Part shown: positions 33,000 to 45,595 of the stretch, piece after piece
How positions within the stretch are numbered: position 1 is the first letter of the stretch
Layout: each line of letters starts with the position of its first letter
DNA from: Apoderus coryli
Lineage: Eukaryota > Arthropoda > Insecta > Coleoptera > Attelabidae
Direction of reading: 5' to 3'
Assembly: GCA_911728435.2 (NCBI GenBank)
Contig: OU452198.1
Location: forward strand, 29,231,902-29,295,901
DNA: 64,000 bases
The notes under the pieces: model-generated
What the model was told of the DNA's origin: nothing
Seen by the model: the letters and a program-made list of their open reading frames with translations, nothing else
The model's database searches: none
Program-made: the position numbers and the translations under genes

Positions 33000-33799
33000 G
33001 TTCAGTTACAAGTCAGGCGCCGCCTTTACACTAAGCTGTTTCTGCGCGTTTAGTGACAAGGACACCTGCACCGGCAATTATCTCTACTGTTATAAAAGCT
33101 GTTTTGTTATACAAAATAATCTGACGTAAAAAGAACATTGGCCAACGAATTTTACTTGTTTTAAAGTAATTTAAAGCAATAACTATTTTACAATCTTTAC
33201 ATGCAACTCTAATATTGCTACTACTCCGACGAACTGACTTGTCTAATTTCCAATATCTATTAATTTTTTTCACGAAAACTTAATATAATTATTATTTATT
33301 CGAGTTTCCGTCCCAACACAATATTAGACTCATTCCGTAAACAACATAAAAATCATTTTCAGTGAGTGTTTGAGAGAATTACACAAAGTGCGATAACAAA
33401 GCACGTATATTAAAATCAGCTAATTTTAGTGACGTTGAAAATAATTAAACACTACAATGCGTGCGTTAAAAATTACTTGTCAAAATAAATTTCGAAAATC
33501 AATCGGACATTATAACAAAACATATCAAACATGATAGGTAGGTATTGTATAGCGTTTCATGGTGTGTGTGTAATTTAGAAATATCGCTTATGTTTAATTA
33601 TGTCCAATTTTGTACAAATTTATAGGTATATTTATTATAATGTTTTCTCGTTGGTTGACTACTCGCATCAAGTTTAGTAGACTTTATTTCAACTTATAAA
33701 CAAATATATGTTCAAGAATTCAGTCGAGCACCATCAATGTTGCTGCTTTTATTATATTGAACACATCGTTTAACAATGCCTCCCATAAGAAAATTTATC
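33000..33799. other. No gene seen
   Basis: AT-rich; the 80-codon minus frame at 33031-33273 shows no motif. Confidence 0.45.
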
Positions 33800-34210
33800 G
33801 AGTATGAATGGATTATCAGAGGCTGCGCGTTTTTGCAAAGTGTACGCCGACATCCACAACAATAACTACAACAGTAGTATTCCCAGACATGATATTTTCT
33901 GATTTGGAAACATTTTAGTATGAAAAAGCCAATTCTGGCAAATAGGGTGGATTTAGAAAAAGTTTGTATTTGATATCGGTGAATTTTGCTATGAATTTAC
34001 GACTTTTGCATTGAATTGATTAAAGCTATTTTTATTTGCAGCAGCAGACACGACGAATTTTAGTATCCAACTGGTGGGCTTGCAGGTCGGTATTCAGAAT
34101 GGTGCATTTCGAACCTTCTTTGGAGTACGTCATTTATGTTGTTGTTCTTATTCCTCTGATGTATTGTGATGAATCCAAGCATTTGCCATGAAACGATGTT
34201 TAAAATACAT
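33800..34210 (-). pseudogene. mariner-family transposase remnant
   Basis: On the minus strand, NAWIHHNTSEE (about 34150-34185) matches the mariner segment following the first catalytic Asp (family form: DETWVHHYTPE), with DET altered. Further on, FTDIKYKLFLNPPYLPELAF then SY (about 33919-33985) matches the PHPPYSPDLAPSD segment that carries the third catalytic Asp, here E and Y in place of key positions. The gap between the two is shorter than in intact mariners and contains stops, so there is an internal deletion. No TIR was identified. Confidence 0.6.
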
Positions 34211-34259
34211 TTCGTTTTAAGAATTGCTTGTTACATGAAGCAACAAGACCTTCAGTTAT

Positions 34260-36230
34260 GTTGGAAACTTGTTTCACACTACCATGCTTTCACCAGACGG
34301 CCGTTTCGTCGATCCACGACTTATCAGTGGTGATCGGCAGGCAGTGTGACCTAAATTTCCAACATTTACAAAGAGCTTATACTAGCACGAGAAATGACTG
34401 AGAGAGAGAGAGAGATGTTTTTGGCGACATCTAGCGTGTACAGGCAATATGCTGGGTGAAACACAGTTCACAAACCATGGCCGGACAAGAAGTAACAACT
34501 CCATTATATCCTATTGCCAACACTAGATGCGCCCGAATCCCCTAGTAGGGAGGCTTTATTTAAGAATTGCTTGTTACATAAAGCATGAAGTTAAGATGTA
34601 CTCGTAAATGCTCTAGAAACTAGTTTAATGTCTGAGTTTTCGCATGTGTAAGTTGAGCTAGAATCATTTACAAGAGTAGATGTTGATATATATGAAACAG
34701 AGACATTTGAAAATATAGTTTATATAAAATGCCAGACCGCAAGCAATTTTTGTAAAACAAACATAAATCTAAGACAGCTTATACCAGGTATAGTAATGGT
34801 AAAAACTTACAAGAATAGTTGAACCTTCTTGTAAGTTAACAAAAGTGCTACGTTGCCAATAATTGAATTACTGAGATGTTTAATGGTGTACGGGAAATGA
34901 TTCAAATCTGATCTAAATCTAAGTTTCTTAGCGCTGTTCATCTTTATAGAAACATCTGTTGCTTGCTGTATAAGTTCAATAGAATTTTATGCTGGAAATT
35001 ACGGGGTTGCATGGTTTGAAAATAATGCACGATAATTATATTGAATCTAGTTAATTTTAAACATGTAGATATAATTCAACTTCTAGTTTATCTAATTAGC
35101 ACTTAGGGTTCAAACTGATTTTTGAGATCCCATTTTAAACTGGCTAGTTACAAAAAAAGTGGAAACAAGCAGTAGTCATAATAAAAAAATGAGAAAAACG
35201 AATTAAAAATTGAATTACCTACTGTACAAGAACTAATATTTTTTCCATCAAATCATGCAAACTTAAAGAAAAATTAAATATATATAAACAAAAGCAACTA
35301 CCTCCTAATTCCAATAAGCCAATTGCTAAACCGAAATTATTTCTGACAAGTTCTAATTCCACTTAAAACAAGCAAAGAAAAATTGCATGCATAAGTACCA
35401 CATTACAAAATCAATTGTACTGATCTTAGCAAATTATATCTTGATCAAAAAAACAAAAAGAATTAAGTTTCTGTAGTAATTGTCTTAATAGGGAAACACA
35501 CAACTTATACTAACTAGATTTTGGGAAATATTTACACACAACCTTAGGTGAGGAGTTTTTAGCTGATGGTCATCTTCTTACAACTCACTACCGTGACATC
35601 GAAGGTCGATTAACTGAATCAATTTTTTTAAGAGAAACACTTACTATGCGCCGCATAGTGATATTCTTCGAGAATACAGACCAGGGTAGTTTTCAATGGT
35701 TCCTCTACTAAGGCAGCTTCAGAAATATCTTTTAATTCTATTCAGATGACGGGTCCAGTGGTTCAGGACGACCTTTAGTCAACCTTAATCAGTATACAGT
35801 TCAGTACGAAAATAACTTACAAATCAATTGTAAACCTTTTCCATTGTCAGCAGGATCACCTCACCTGGCACCTATTGAATATGGATATAATAGATAGAAA
35901 GTGTGAGTTGATTACATTAACTTATTATGGATTAATAAGAACTACGTCATAATGTTGGATTATCCTGGGAGAACCTACGACGCGCAAACATTGGCATCAA
36001 AGTTATTCCTACCAAATAATTTCGAAACTCCTTTGCATATTCGGCTAGTAGCAGTAACCGTATAATTCCTTGAAGAATCACTGAACCGAAAAGGTACGTG
36101 ATATTAATAAAAAAGTGCTTCAAATCAATGAACGTCAACATTAAATTTGAGCCGATGATGGGTGACATTAATACAATGAACGTTCGTACATAAATTCGGT
36201 AGCGAATTCTGTACGTTGAATTAATAAATA
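34260..36230. other. No gene seen; (GA)n at 34400
   Basis: AT-rich spacer with a short (GA)8-like tract at 34398-34414. A less AT-rich patch at 35640-35850 may be eroded coding DNA, unrecognised. The 73-codon frame at 35947-36168 has no motif. Confidence 0.4.
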
Positions 36231-36239
36231 AAGAACATA

Positions 36240-36465
36240 AATTTATGCTCGCCGGTTATTGATCTTACGAATGATGGACATTAATTTATAACTCCTGTAC
36301 GTTAAAACGATGTTACCAGGTTGTTAATGTTACGAACGATGAAGATTAGTTTATGTCTCCAATACGTAAATCCGATGTTAGCTGGTTATTAATGTTACGA
36401 ACGATGAACATTAATCTATGACTTTTGTACGTTAAACCAATGTTAGCTGATTATTACATTGGGTT
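36240..36465. repeat. 65-bp tandem repeat, about 3.4 copies
   Basis: TTACGAA(C/T)GATG recurs at 36265, 36330 and 36395, an exact 65-bp step; each unit also has TACGTTAAA and GATGTTA(G/C)C. Partial related words occur to the left (36150-36240). Confidence 0.8.
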
Positions 36466-36884
36466 ATAATAATTGTTTTACGTAATTGTGTTTGCCGGAA
36501 ATTATTTTTACGAAAGATTGAGATTATTGTTCTGTATTCAATCAATAATCGCGAGCATATAGGTACATATGTATTATGTGTACTGCAAAGTACAGTATGG
36601 TTCAAATATACTAGTACCAATGGTTAGAGAATTTAAAAGCCCAAATAAGACTCAAAATTATCTTGCTGTAAGTCCATTGATTTGATGCACCTGCTTTGTA
36701 AATAAATTAAATCATATTTGTACGACACTCGAAATCTAAAGGCTTTATTTTTAATTTAGTTAATATTAAATGCTAAACATGTCAGATTCGTCTGTCGTCT
36801 GAAGTGAAAAATGCTGTAGGCAGTGACATGATCACTATTGATATGCTAGTAGTAGTAGTTGTCCGTTTATAATGCCCTTTATAC

Positions 36885-37510
36885 AGCATCAGGAAAGAAG
36901 CCAATATCCTTCCAATCCCAAAACTAAAACTCCATCAACGTTTAAGGATCTTATAGACCGATTAATATACTCCCAGCGATCCCGAAGGTTATTAAGAGAG
37001 TGATCTGCAATCAAATGAAAACATATCTTGATGGGCATGGGTTGTTGTCGGAGGTCCAGTCTGGGTTCCGTCAGGGTCATAGTTGCTCCACGACATGACT
37101 TAAAATACTGGATGATGCATTGGGGGCGGTAGTTCAGGGTCGATTGACGGCATTGCTGCTGTTGGACTACGCAAGGGGCATTTAACCGCATTGGTCATGG
37201 TTTGTTGCTGGCCATTGTGGGTTACCTGGGCTTTGGGGAGTCTGCTGTGTCTCTACTCGGAACGTATGTGAATGATAGAAGTCAGGTTGTCATTTTGGGA
37301 ACGGCAGTGTCTGGGCCCAGGACATTGCGTAGTGCCGCAGGGCATCCAGGAATCATTGCCTTTTTTTACGGGTTTTTGTTGTTGTTATTATTGTGCAGTT
37401 ATCTTTAGTATTGCTAATATGTTAAGCTAGGAGGCTGTGCATCGACTTCGCCTTTTGTGTAACTTTTCTAAGTTCTCAATAAAGTCATTTATTATATTAT
37501 TATTATTAAC
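36885..37510 (+). mobile_element. Non-LTR retrotransposon, internally deleted, with 3' end
   Basis: Plus strand. RT pieces: IPKTKTPSTFKDL then, one frame over, YRPINILPAIPKVIKRVI, LSEVQSGFRQGHSCSTT, LTALLLLDYARGI (motif A, with the expected AFD lost), and in a third frame GYLGFGESAVSLLGTYVNDR then a degenerate end of motif B. Sequence from motif B to the 3' UTR is deleted. The 3' end has AATAAA at 37479-37484 and a TTA-rich tail to 37510. The minus frame at 36889-37191 and plus frame at 37202-37408 are a shadow and a part of this element. At least three frame breaks. Confidence 0.7.
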
Positions 37511-39340
37511 CAAAATAACAGGTTTTTAAGTAAACAGTGTGCGCCTTTAGAATAGACTTATAGAACCCATAAGTACGGTTGAATTGCAGATTTTCTTCCT
37601 TTAAGTTTTATTATATGTTCTTCTATTTCTTGAGCTGTTTTAGCACAAAATAAAAAAGATTCTTGAGAGTCTTTTATTGTGTACTTTAAATGGTTTATCT
37701 TTCCACTGGCACCTTTGGAACATAGCTTAGCGGATAGCACTAAAGATCCATGAAGAGCCCATAAAATTTCTCCCCTCGTATCGGCGGGTTTCCAACATTA
37801 CAAAGGAATACCGCACTGTGTTTTTTTTCGTTTTAAACTAACTTTAGTTTTGTACTTTACTAAATGGTACTTATATAAAAGGATTACTACTTACCTTATA
37901 TTTCTACATTTGTTGTATTATTTGGGATCAAATTTTAAAAATAGATTTAGGAACACACTTCACTAAACAAAACAAAAAGGACGCGTAAACAAAAAGTCTA
38001 TGAGAATGTCATAATGTCAATGTTTTGAGTATTCAGTCTATGGTCCGGGTGCATTGATTTGCGCGCGTTATTCAGAATTTAACGGTTAGGTTCGTAAAAT
38101 TAATGCTTAGCATCCATTGAATCAACGATGATCGTTTATTAGTTTTTATGTTCGCTGTTCATAGGTGTATGATTTACAAATTATTGTGTTAAAGGCGAAG
38201 AGCATAAATTAATAAATTTAAAACATTGAAGCAATAAATAGTGACATTATATTGATGAAAAAAAACATAAATTTTCGATGTCTTGCATTTATTGATTAAT
38301 ATTTCATCGTACATTGTTTCTATGTATGAAATTATTAATTTATGATCAAAATTCATTGTAACAGTGACCAATTCATAATATTAATGTTCAAAATATTGAT
38401 GACAACCATTCATTGGTTTTACGTACAATATTTTTTTCAGTGATCCACAGAAGCACACTTCAAATCAAAATTATAAATGTGTTTATAATTTATCAGCATA
38501 TTTCCATCGCGTCTCATTATGTGATGAATTTAGATATTAGTATTGATTTTGCCGTACATTATTCATTTAAAACGCATTACACCCTGTTTGGTGGGCAATA
38601 ATAAATTGAAATAGACACTAACGTACACAGAGCTGTCTACCATTTTATTACATTAATGTAATTTATTCGAAAATTTCGACCAACCGCAGCGTCATAAACT
38701 AAAGGATGTCCTAAGGACAATTACTGTCAATTAAACACCATCACCACCATACACATTGGCTGTTTGGCCTTAATCAATTAATCAGTTTAATCTGTTGTTA
38801 AATTACTTAGTACAGAGTGTCGATATAAATTTTGGGTGAACATTTCAATACATGCATCGTTTTTATCGGTTGAACAACTTTGCTTTTGTGATGGCGCTAA
38901 TTTTTATAATTCTTACTTGAGGCAAAGCTCTATTTTATTAAATATACCAATTATTTTTTCCACCAGGCATACATACAGCGTCTACACAACATTTACGTCC
39001 ATATGTATGGTAAAACTGAAAAGAGTAAAATATTTTTCAGGTTCAGTATTCCTTAATCAATTTCCTACATTGCTGACTCATTCCTTTCAGATTTGTATAT
39101 GATAAATACTAATGTGTGTATTCCGAAAATTATTAATTTAAGACACTGATTATAGCGATTTAAACCTCGAAACATGTCTCGATACACTTGATGTGGTTTG
39201 ACAATTAAGTATACTATAATTTTGTGGAGTAGACAAAATGATAAGTTCTAAAAAAACTGTGAGAACTAGATTTATAGAGACACCTAATATTAGTTTACGC
39301 TGAATTGAGATTACAATCGACTCGTAATATTAAATACTAC
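37511..39340. other. AT-rich, no gene seen
   Basis: Several frames of about 60 codons (37558, 38189, 38413, 38836) show no motif and have AT-driven composition. Confidence 0.45.
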
Positions 39341-39341
39341 A

Positions 39342-39943
39342 GGGTGTGCCATTTTAAATAAGATAACTATTAGGCAAAAATAAAATAGTATTGTGGGGAC
39401 CCTGCAAAATTTTTAGACGTATTTTGTAAACCGTTTTATTAGGGACGCGCTTGTCAGATATAAAATAAATTTAAGTGAGAAAAGAGAACCATACGAAATT
39501 TTTACATTTTCCCCAGTTAAGATCGTTAACATTATTTGTTAAACGGTTTAGGTATAGGCACCGTAACAGCAACTTCACTTTATTCAAAGATAATAAATAT
39601 AGGGAGCTCCATTTACAAAAATATATACTTGAGATGCCCCACTTTTATGGGACATCCTGCATTTTACAATTTATTTTTATTCAGCGTTCACAGCAAAATA
39701 TTTTACTCTGGTTGTCATAAGAGTTCGACGGTGTATGTTGTGCCTACAGATATATGGGGTAATTCATGACTAACGGGAGGGGTTTATTATAGGAAAACTA
39801 CCTCCATTTTTTAATGTTTTTCAGCGCGCAAGTTCATACATCAACTGAGGCTACATTGTCCAAATTTAGATTATTATACAGCCGGTACCAAAAAAGTGAG
39901 GCATTTCAAAGTTAGGTTTTTTTTAATGGGACACCCATATATT
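39342..39943. mobile_element. Possible MITE/IS630-derived element
   Basis: Starts ACAGGGTGTGCCATTTTAA and ends near TTTTTTTAATGGGACACCC, which is its approximate inverse, giving TIRs of about 17 bp with mismatches over about 600 bp. A GGGACATCCTGCATTT word lies inside at about 39649. No transposase motif is seen; frames inside (39475-39769) overlap in two phases. Confidence 0.4.
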
Positions 39944-41774
39944 ATTTATAATTTATTTATTACCACAACGTACATCATCACTTATTTATACAATATAGTT
40001 CCACTAAAGTTCTAGGACTAGTGCGTGGGGTATAGTATATAAAAAAGTTAAATTCCACGTTCGCCCCAAAATACATACAATAAGGCATATAGATAATGTA
40101 AACACCCATATAGAGAAAAACATAATATATGTAGGTATACAAAAAATATGCAAAATAAATTAAATATCCATTGTATAAATTCAAAAGTAACATAAAACTA
40201 AAAATTTATTAATATTATGGTAATTTAATTGAATAAAAAAAAACTAATATAATACCAAGGGCATTTTTTTAAATCATTGTTTTGGTCAGTACATAGGTAA
40301 TAGGTAATCAAAATAATAATTCCTTTTGCAAATCATCTCAGTCACAATGATCTCAAAATTGACAGTCAAATTTCTATTAGTTTATGTATGTCTTATGTCT
40401 TTCTTAGAGTTTGGTAGAGCCTTTTTTTTTGCATATTTTTTAAATAGAATGTATTTTTTAATTTGTCTCGCTTCTATTGGAATAGTAGCATATATTCTAG
40501 CAGCTAAAAATAAATAAGATCGTTTAGTAATAGATTTTGATGCTTTTGCTTTAAAATGTAGTGTTATTCAAGAAAAATATATCATGAAATACCTTAAGTT
40601 ATTAATATTATTGATTATATTATACAAGATGCGTAGGCAATTTACGAGGCAAACAGATACTACAGTAATATAATTCGTTCGTATTCTGAATTGAAGAATT
40701 TTCATTTATTTAAACACTCGTAACTTCAATTTCTTTACACCCTGTATTTTTAAAAAATATGCAAGATTTAGATTTCTGCCGATTCCTTGATATAGGTACT
40801 ATATCTTCATTTTTACAAATTGCAGAAAAATTAAGATTCAAGACTGAATTAATTTATTTAAGCAATCAGTAATTTATTTACGATCTAAATTCATGTAACT
40901 TTTTTCTTATTCTTCAAAAACACGCACACTCACTGATGCAAACATATTATGTATGTATGCATCTAAAAATTATATAACTTCAATCTGATAGGTCTAAAAC
41001 ATCAATAACCAGCTGTCAGAAACCAACATTAGAGGCATCGTGTTGAAACGCAGATCCACGAGACACAAGAAGAAGTCGACAATACAAACCTCGTCCTAGT
41101 ACTTATATAGGATCTTGAAAGCACTTGTACACAAAATTCAAAATGCATCAGCCAGTTGACAACCAACTGCTTCAACACCAGCGACAAGTTCCACTGTAGA
41201 GTTTCAACAGAACAGAAAAGCATAAAATAAATTTTTATTTTCATATAATAAATTCGTGCAAAATAATATTCAGTTCAAACACCGGATTTCCCAGAGGCAA
41301 TCATTTTAACTGCTATAATAAACCGAATTATTACTCCGTTAAGGACATTCATAATATCCAGATATTTCCATATAAATATCGTTATTCCCCCAGTAGCAAA
41401 TTTATGGTCACCGTAGCAGCTAGAAATCGCTTTAAATAATCGAACTCTTTTAGATGGATTTAGCGGTTCGTTCTTGTTCAATTACGAATATGCAATTAGA
41501 ATTCAGTAATATGTACGGATTGGCCATTTGCAGTTTAAGTACCAGTCGTCCAATAAAATTATTGATTACTCGTTGTCCGAAGTAGTAGATATTTATAATG
41601 CAATTTGAAACTGATAACATATATAATAATAATAATTTATTCGCTTGCCATCAGATGCTAGATATCATTATATTCCCTACGTAAGTTTTGTATAATATTA
41701 TATAGGATGAATGTTTACTAGGCGGTTAGTTCATTATCAGATTTGTACTTTACCCACCCATAGGAAAAGTAAAA
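39944..41774. other. AT-rich, no gene seen
   Basis: A hydrophobic 63-codon frame (40326-40517) looks like two membrane spans but has no family resemblance, and composition alone can produce it. Frames at 41029-41481 show no motif. Confidence 0.4.
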
Positions 41775-41862
41775 AAATGAGATAAAGACGGATATAACCA
41801 TTTTGAAGTTACCTGAGAGGATTAAGACAATTTCCAGATATACACAGAAAAAAAAAACTTGG
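41775..41862 (+). repeat. Family 2 fragment
   Basis: TGAGATAAAGACGGATATAA then CCATTTTGAAGTTACCTGAG and AGACAATTTCCAGAT are the inverse of 49995-50075 in family 2 copy E. Confidence 0.65.
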
Positions 41863-41949
41863 TTTATCCAAATAAAAAATATTATTTAGAGGTGAATTTG
41901 CTAGTTTTCGCAAAATTTTTGTTAAAGTAGTAAATGTAGTTATCAAGTA

Positions 41950-42175
41950 TAATAATAATAATAATAATAATAATTTATTTCCAAAAGATAAACAATAGGT
42001 ACATAGGTATAACAAATTTAGGAAAAGTTCATCAAAAATAAAGATTTTACAAAAATAAAATAAAATAGTAACAATTAATCTTTTGAAAACAAAAGCAAAC
42101 CCACTGAAATCAGAAATTGATTTGTGCGTATGAGTAGCTACATTATCTAAAAACGACAATTTTTCCTGCTAAGCT
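41950..42175 (-). mobile_element. LINE 3' end
   Basis: On the minus strand a U/T-rich 3' UTR ends GGAAATAAATTATTATTATT with about ten ATT units (41951-41981). The tail GGAAATAAAT(ATT)n matches the tiny insertion at 54240. The 116-codon minus frame overlaps this UTR and includes a poly-Leu run translated from the tail, so it is not a gene. Confidence 0.55.
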
Positions 42176-43127
42176 GATATCTTCTCATCTAAACGAAACT
42201 TGTATGTGCATTAGTTAAATAAGATTTCAAATTGTGAACCTATATAAAATTTTATTTGCGCTAAATGAGTTCGGTATTCTGCTTGAATTAGGTATTGTAC
42301 ACCTACAGATTTCCATACGTACCCACTTAGGTGTAGCTATTATTATTAAGAAAATACTTAATGAGGTAATTAGGTAGGTACCTATACGTACCTAACTATT
42401 CTCAAAAATCGTTTTTTGAAACCCAAAACTAAATTAGTTCTAATAGGAACATATTTATCAGCTTTAGTATATTAATGTACCTAGGTATAATATTTAAGTA
42501 TAAATAAGATTTTAACAACTAAGTACATAGCTAAAATAGGCACTGATTTAATTAAATCTGTGTAATAGTTATTTTACCTAATACTTTTCATTTACGAAAT
42601 TTCTATCCTCCAAAATATCGAATTATTTTATCTGGTAGAGATAGGAACCTATAGTTGTCTACATAAGTCGTCATTCTATTTCAGCCAACGGTTATTCCCC
42701 GTTCTACCTAGTGTGTTTGTCCCCGCTGCTAGTCCGCGTACCTAAAACCCTTTGTAGAAACGGGTCCGACAAATTTCATCTTCTATGTATGTACCAACTT
42801 GTACCTAGTGCGTCTCGCTTGGTTCAGACGAAGGGGGTTTCATTTTGGTATTTTTTGATTAGAGCCTTGGCGTCGCTCTAACTAGGATCTAGTTATTTTG
42901 TGTTCTAATCTGAAGATATTTTAATTTAATATATTAAATTTTGATTTATTGATAGTAAGTAGGTATATACCTAGATATTGATATCCCAATTTCTACAAGT
43001 GGTGAGGATGGACTATACAGATACAGTAACAGATATGTGTTATACCAATGTGCATCCAACATAATTAAGTGTAGTGATTAGTTTGGTGTGTTGAGTTTTG
43101 TTAAATATTCATATATTATTAATATCT
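42176..43127 (+). promoter_or_regulatory. Upstream region of the 43128 exon candidate (weak)
   Basis: Mostly AT-rich with many TACCTA/TAGGTA words, but 42680-42900 is locally GC-richer (for example GTCCCCGCTGCTAGTCCGCG) as insect 5' UTRs and promoters often are. No TATA box or initiator could be assigned with confidence. The link to a gene depends wholly on the exon call. Confidence 0.2.
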
Positions 43128-43191
43128 ATGGAGGAAACAAAAGAAATATTAATTAGCTGGAATCTGAGGGAGCTCGTTGATACTTTTCTCG
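43128..43191 (+). CDS. Candidate first coding exon, SAM-like N terminus (host gene)
   Basis: ATG at 43128 begins MEETKEILISWNLRELVDTF then L, and after one more base the sequence is GTAAGTAAA, a near-perfect 5' splice site (phase 1, donor at 43192). The residues resemble helix 1 of the sterile alpha motif (SAM) domains that open many insect proteins, where a pattern like EIL-x-SW-x-L-x-x-L-x-x-F is followed by an E-x-x-I-D segment in the next exon. The codons are balanced, unlike the surroundings. No second exon was found within the next 2 kb, which is full of fold-back elements, so the gene may extend outside or be a broken duplicate. Protein function cannot be stated. Confidence 0.4.
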
Positions 43192-43879
43192 GTAAGTAAA
43201 TTATAATAATTATTATTTAATTATTTATTTTTATAATTTTACGACCAATGCAAACAATCTTATTTCATGGCAATATCAGATATAATCTTTGGCAATAGAT
43301 ACCTATTTAGATACGTATTATTTAGTAGGTACTTAATCCTAATTTAAAATACTTTTTCTAATTTAATCAATCTTAATATGGTATTCCTCCATTTACAGCA
43401 ACTAAACAATAGTTTAGATGGGTTCACGATAATATATTTAATTTGCCAGGGACGGATTAATTTTTAGCAAATTAATGCAGTTTTTCAAAAGAAGTTACAT
43501 AAATATTTTAGCTAGGTATGACTTTTTTCTTTCTTTTGTAAAGGTAGGTATGTATTGATTTGTGTACCATTTTACCAATGTCTGTAAGTTAGGATTTGTG
43601 GATTGGAATTATCTTATCATTCCTCGTACGTACCGGTAGAATCTGTTATTTTACTTAGTTTCCTCATAAGGAATCTAAAGTTTCTTTGATAATTTTTTTT
43701 TTGTTTCAGCGTCATTGTTTTTCGGAAAAACTCGATTTTTTTTAAAATAACCAATACATTTTAGGTTTATTTGTCCCCAAATTAGATAACTACCTAGTAC
43801 CTAGTTAGTAGATCTTGAAATGTATAATATTTATAGTAGAAAATGAATTAGGTATAAACTATATTTTACAAGGCCGTAT
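43192..43879 (+). other. Possible intron; no further exon seen
   Basis: AT-rich. A strong acceptor-like T-tract plus TTTCAG ends at 43709, but the following frame closes after about 13 codons without SAM-like residues. Confidence 0.3.
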
Positions 43880-44505
43880 TTTTTTTAAGAAAATGCAATT
43901 TTTTTGCGATTTTAGTTTTTATTGATTTCTGACATTATTTTTACAGATATAAAAAACTTAAAAGCTCTCATTGTTACTTTTTTATGAGAAAAATATAGCG
44001 TTTACAAATTTTCATTACGACGTTTCGTTTTTGAAAAACCATCAACTTCGATTTTTTAAATACGGCCCGGCCCTTGTTCAAAACAAAAATAGATGTAACG
44101 GAATGGTTTCAACAAGTTTTCAGTATTTTTAGCTGTTATTTAAACTTCAAGAAAAATCGCCATAGTTTGGCACTTATTTTGCGTAAAAGATTCATCAGAG
44201 AAAGGCATTCAGTCAGTTAAGTCCCAAACTATTGCGATTTTTCTTGAATAAGTTTAAATAACAACTAAAAATACTGAAAACTTGTTTAAACCACCTATTT
44301 TTGAATTGAAAATGGCTTTAAATTTAACAATAGAAAATCAAGGGCCGTATTTAAAATATCGAAGTTGATGGTTTTTCGAAAACGAAACGTCGAGTCTCCT
44401 CAAAAAGTAACAATGAGAAAGTGCTTTTCATTTTTTTTATATATCTGTAAAAATAATGTCTGAAATCAATAAAAACTAATATCGCAAAAAATTGATTTTT
44501 AAGAA
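43880..44505. mobile_element. Fold-back element (imperfect palindrome, about 625 bp)
   Basis: Left arm 43880-44080 is matched in inverse by 44338-44505 (CATCAACTTCGATTTTTTAA with ATCGAAGTTGATGG; AACGAAACGTCG; TTTTTACAGATAT with ATATCTGTAAAAA). The inner parts 44103-44180 and 44222-44300 also mirror each other. The only unpaired centre is about 40 bp. No coding content. Confidence 0.8.
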
Positions 44506-44825
44506 ATTCTCGAAAACTGCTAAATTTACTTTACTTTTGAAAACACCATTTAAAAGGTGTTTAAATTGTACAACTTTTCTCTAAGTTAACCGACATTGTC
44601 ACTCCGACCGTTCAACCAACCCTAGTTGTTTATGTGCTGAGCAATATTCTCAGGAATTCCGGCAAAGGATTCAGCCGCATTATACCTACCCACTTTAACA
44701 TGTGTAGATTGAAGTTTGACTATATATACCTAGCTTATATTATACCTAATACAAGATTTTCAGTAGGCTTCAGTTTATTTTAAAAAAATAAATAAATAAG
44801 AGTCGCACTAAAAAACTGATGGTGG

Positions 44826-45375
44826 TTCGGATAAAACAACGTAAGCACCACAGGGACCCCCAAATCTTGTTTACCCCTTCTAGAAAAAATTACTAGAAGA
44901 GAGAGACAAACACTATTTGTTATTTAAATAAAAATATATTGTATGTTAGCAAAGTTTATTAGTTATTTTAATAATGTAGAAAAATTTACTGGATAGACAT
45001 TAAACGAGTATCATCACTAAAATAACTAGTAAACTTTGCTGGCATACAATATACTTTTATTTAAATGACAAATAGTGTTTATCTCTCCCAGACAAGGAGC
45101 ATATGTAAACTATTCAAGAATATTATCTAAATGACATAATGTCTATCCAGTAAATTTTTCTACATTACTAAAATAACTAATAAACTTTGCTGGCATACAA
45201 TATATTTTTATTTAAATGACAAAAAGTGTTTGTCTCTTTTAGACAAGAAGCATATGTAAACTATTCAAGAATATTATCTAAAGGACATAATGTATATCCA
45301 GTAAATTTTTCTAGAAGGGGTAGATAAGGTTTTGGCTGTCCCTGTGGTGCTTACGTTTTTTATCTATCTGAACCA
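44826..45375. mobile_element. Fold-back element with internal tandem duplication
   Basis: Outer inverse pair: ACGTAAGCACCACAGGGAC (44838) and GTCCCTGTGGTGCTTACGT (about 45337), plus TTTACCCCTTCTAGAA and TTCTAGAAGGGGTAGA. Inside, AAACTTTGCTGGCATACAAT occurs at about 45032 and 45182, an approximately 150-bp direct duplication, and its inverse ATTGTATGTTAGCAAAGTTT at 44938. Confidence 0.8.
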
Positions 45376-45379
45376 AGGT

Positions 45380-45595
45380 TTTTTTTTCTGTGTAAGTCTG
45401 TATGTGTGTCTGTATGTATTCTTCCACGATAGCGCCTAAACGCTTCAACCAATTGAGCTAAATTTTGGTATATCAGTTTGGGGGAGTCCTAGGATGAACC
45501 GGTTAGTGTTTTGTTAAAATCGCATTAGCTCTGTGATAGGGGTGGATACAACCCCCAAATTTTCAAATAGCAAAAGGAGTCGAGATTGGAAAGCA
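45380..45595 (+). repeat. Family 2 copy B, left part
   Basis: A TCTG-rich start (GTCTGTATGTGTGTCTGTAT), then CACGATAGCGCCTAAACGC, CAATTGAGCTAAATTTTGGT and GGATGAACC, in the same order as copy E inverted. It breaks off where the LINE begins. Confidence 0.7.

Noticed and set aside
36889..37191. Minus-strand 100-codon gene
   Set aside because: The plus strand of the same bases encodes recognisable RT motifs; this is its shadow.
40326..40517. Small membrane protein
   Set aside because: Hydrophobic codons are expected in T-rich DNA, and there is no family match, signal context or neighbouring gene.
41809..42159. Minus-strand 116-codon gene
   Set aside because: It runs through a LINE 3' UTR and its (ATT)n tail, giving a poly-Leu run.
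43688..43750. Second exon after the 43128 candidate
   Set aside because: The acceptor-like TTTCAG is good, but the frame ends after about 13 codons and lacks SAM-like residues.
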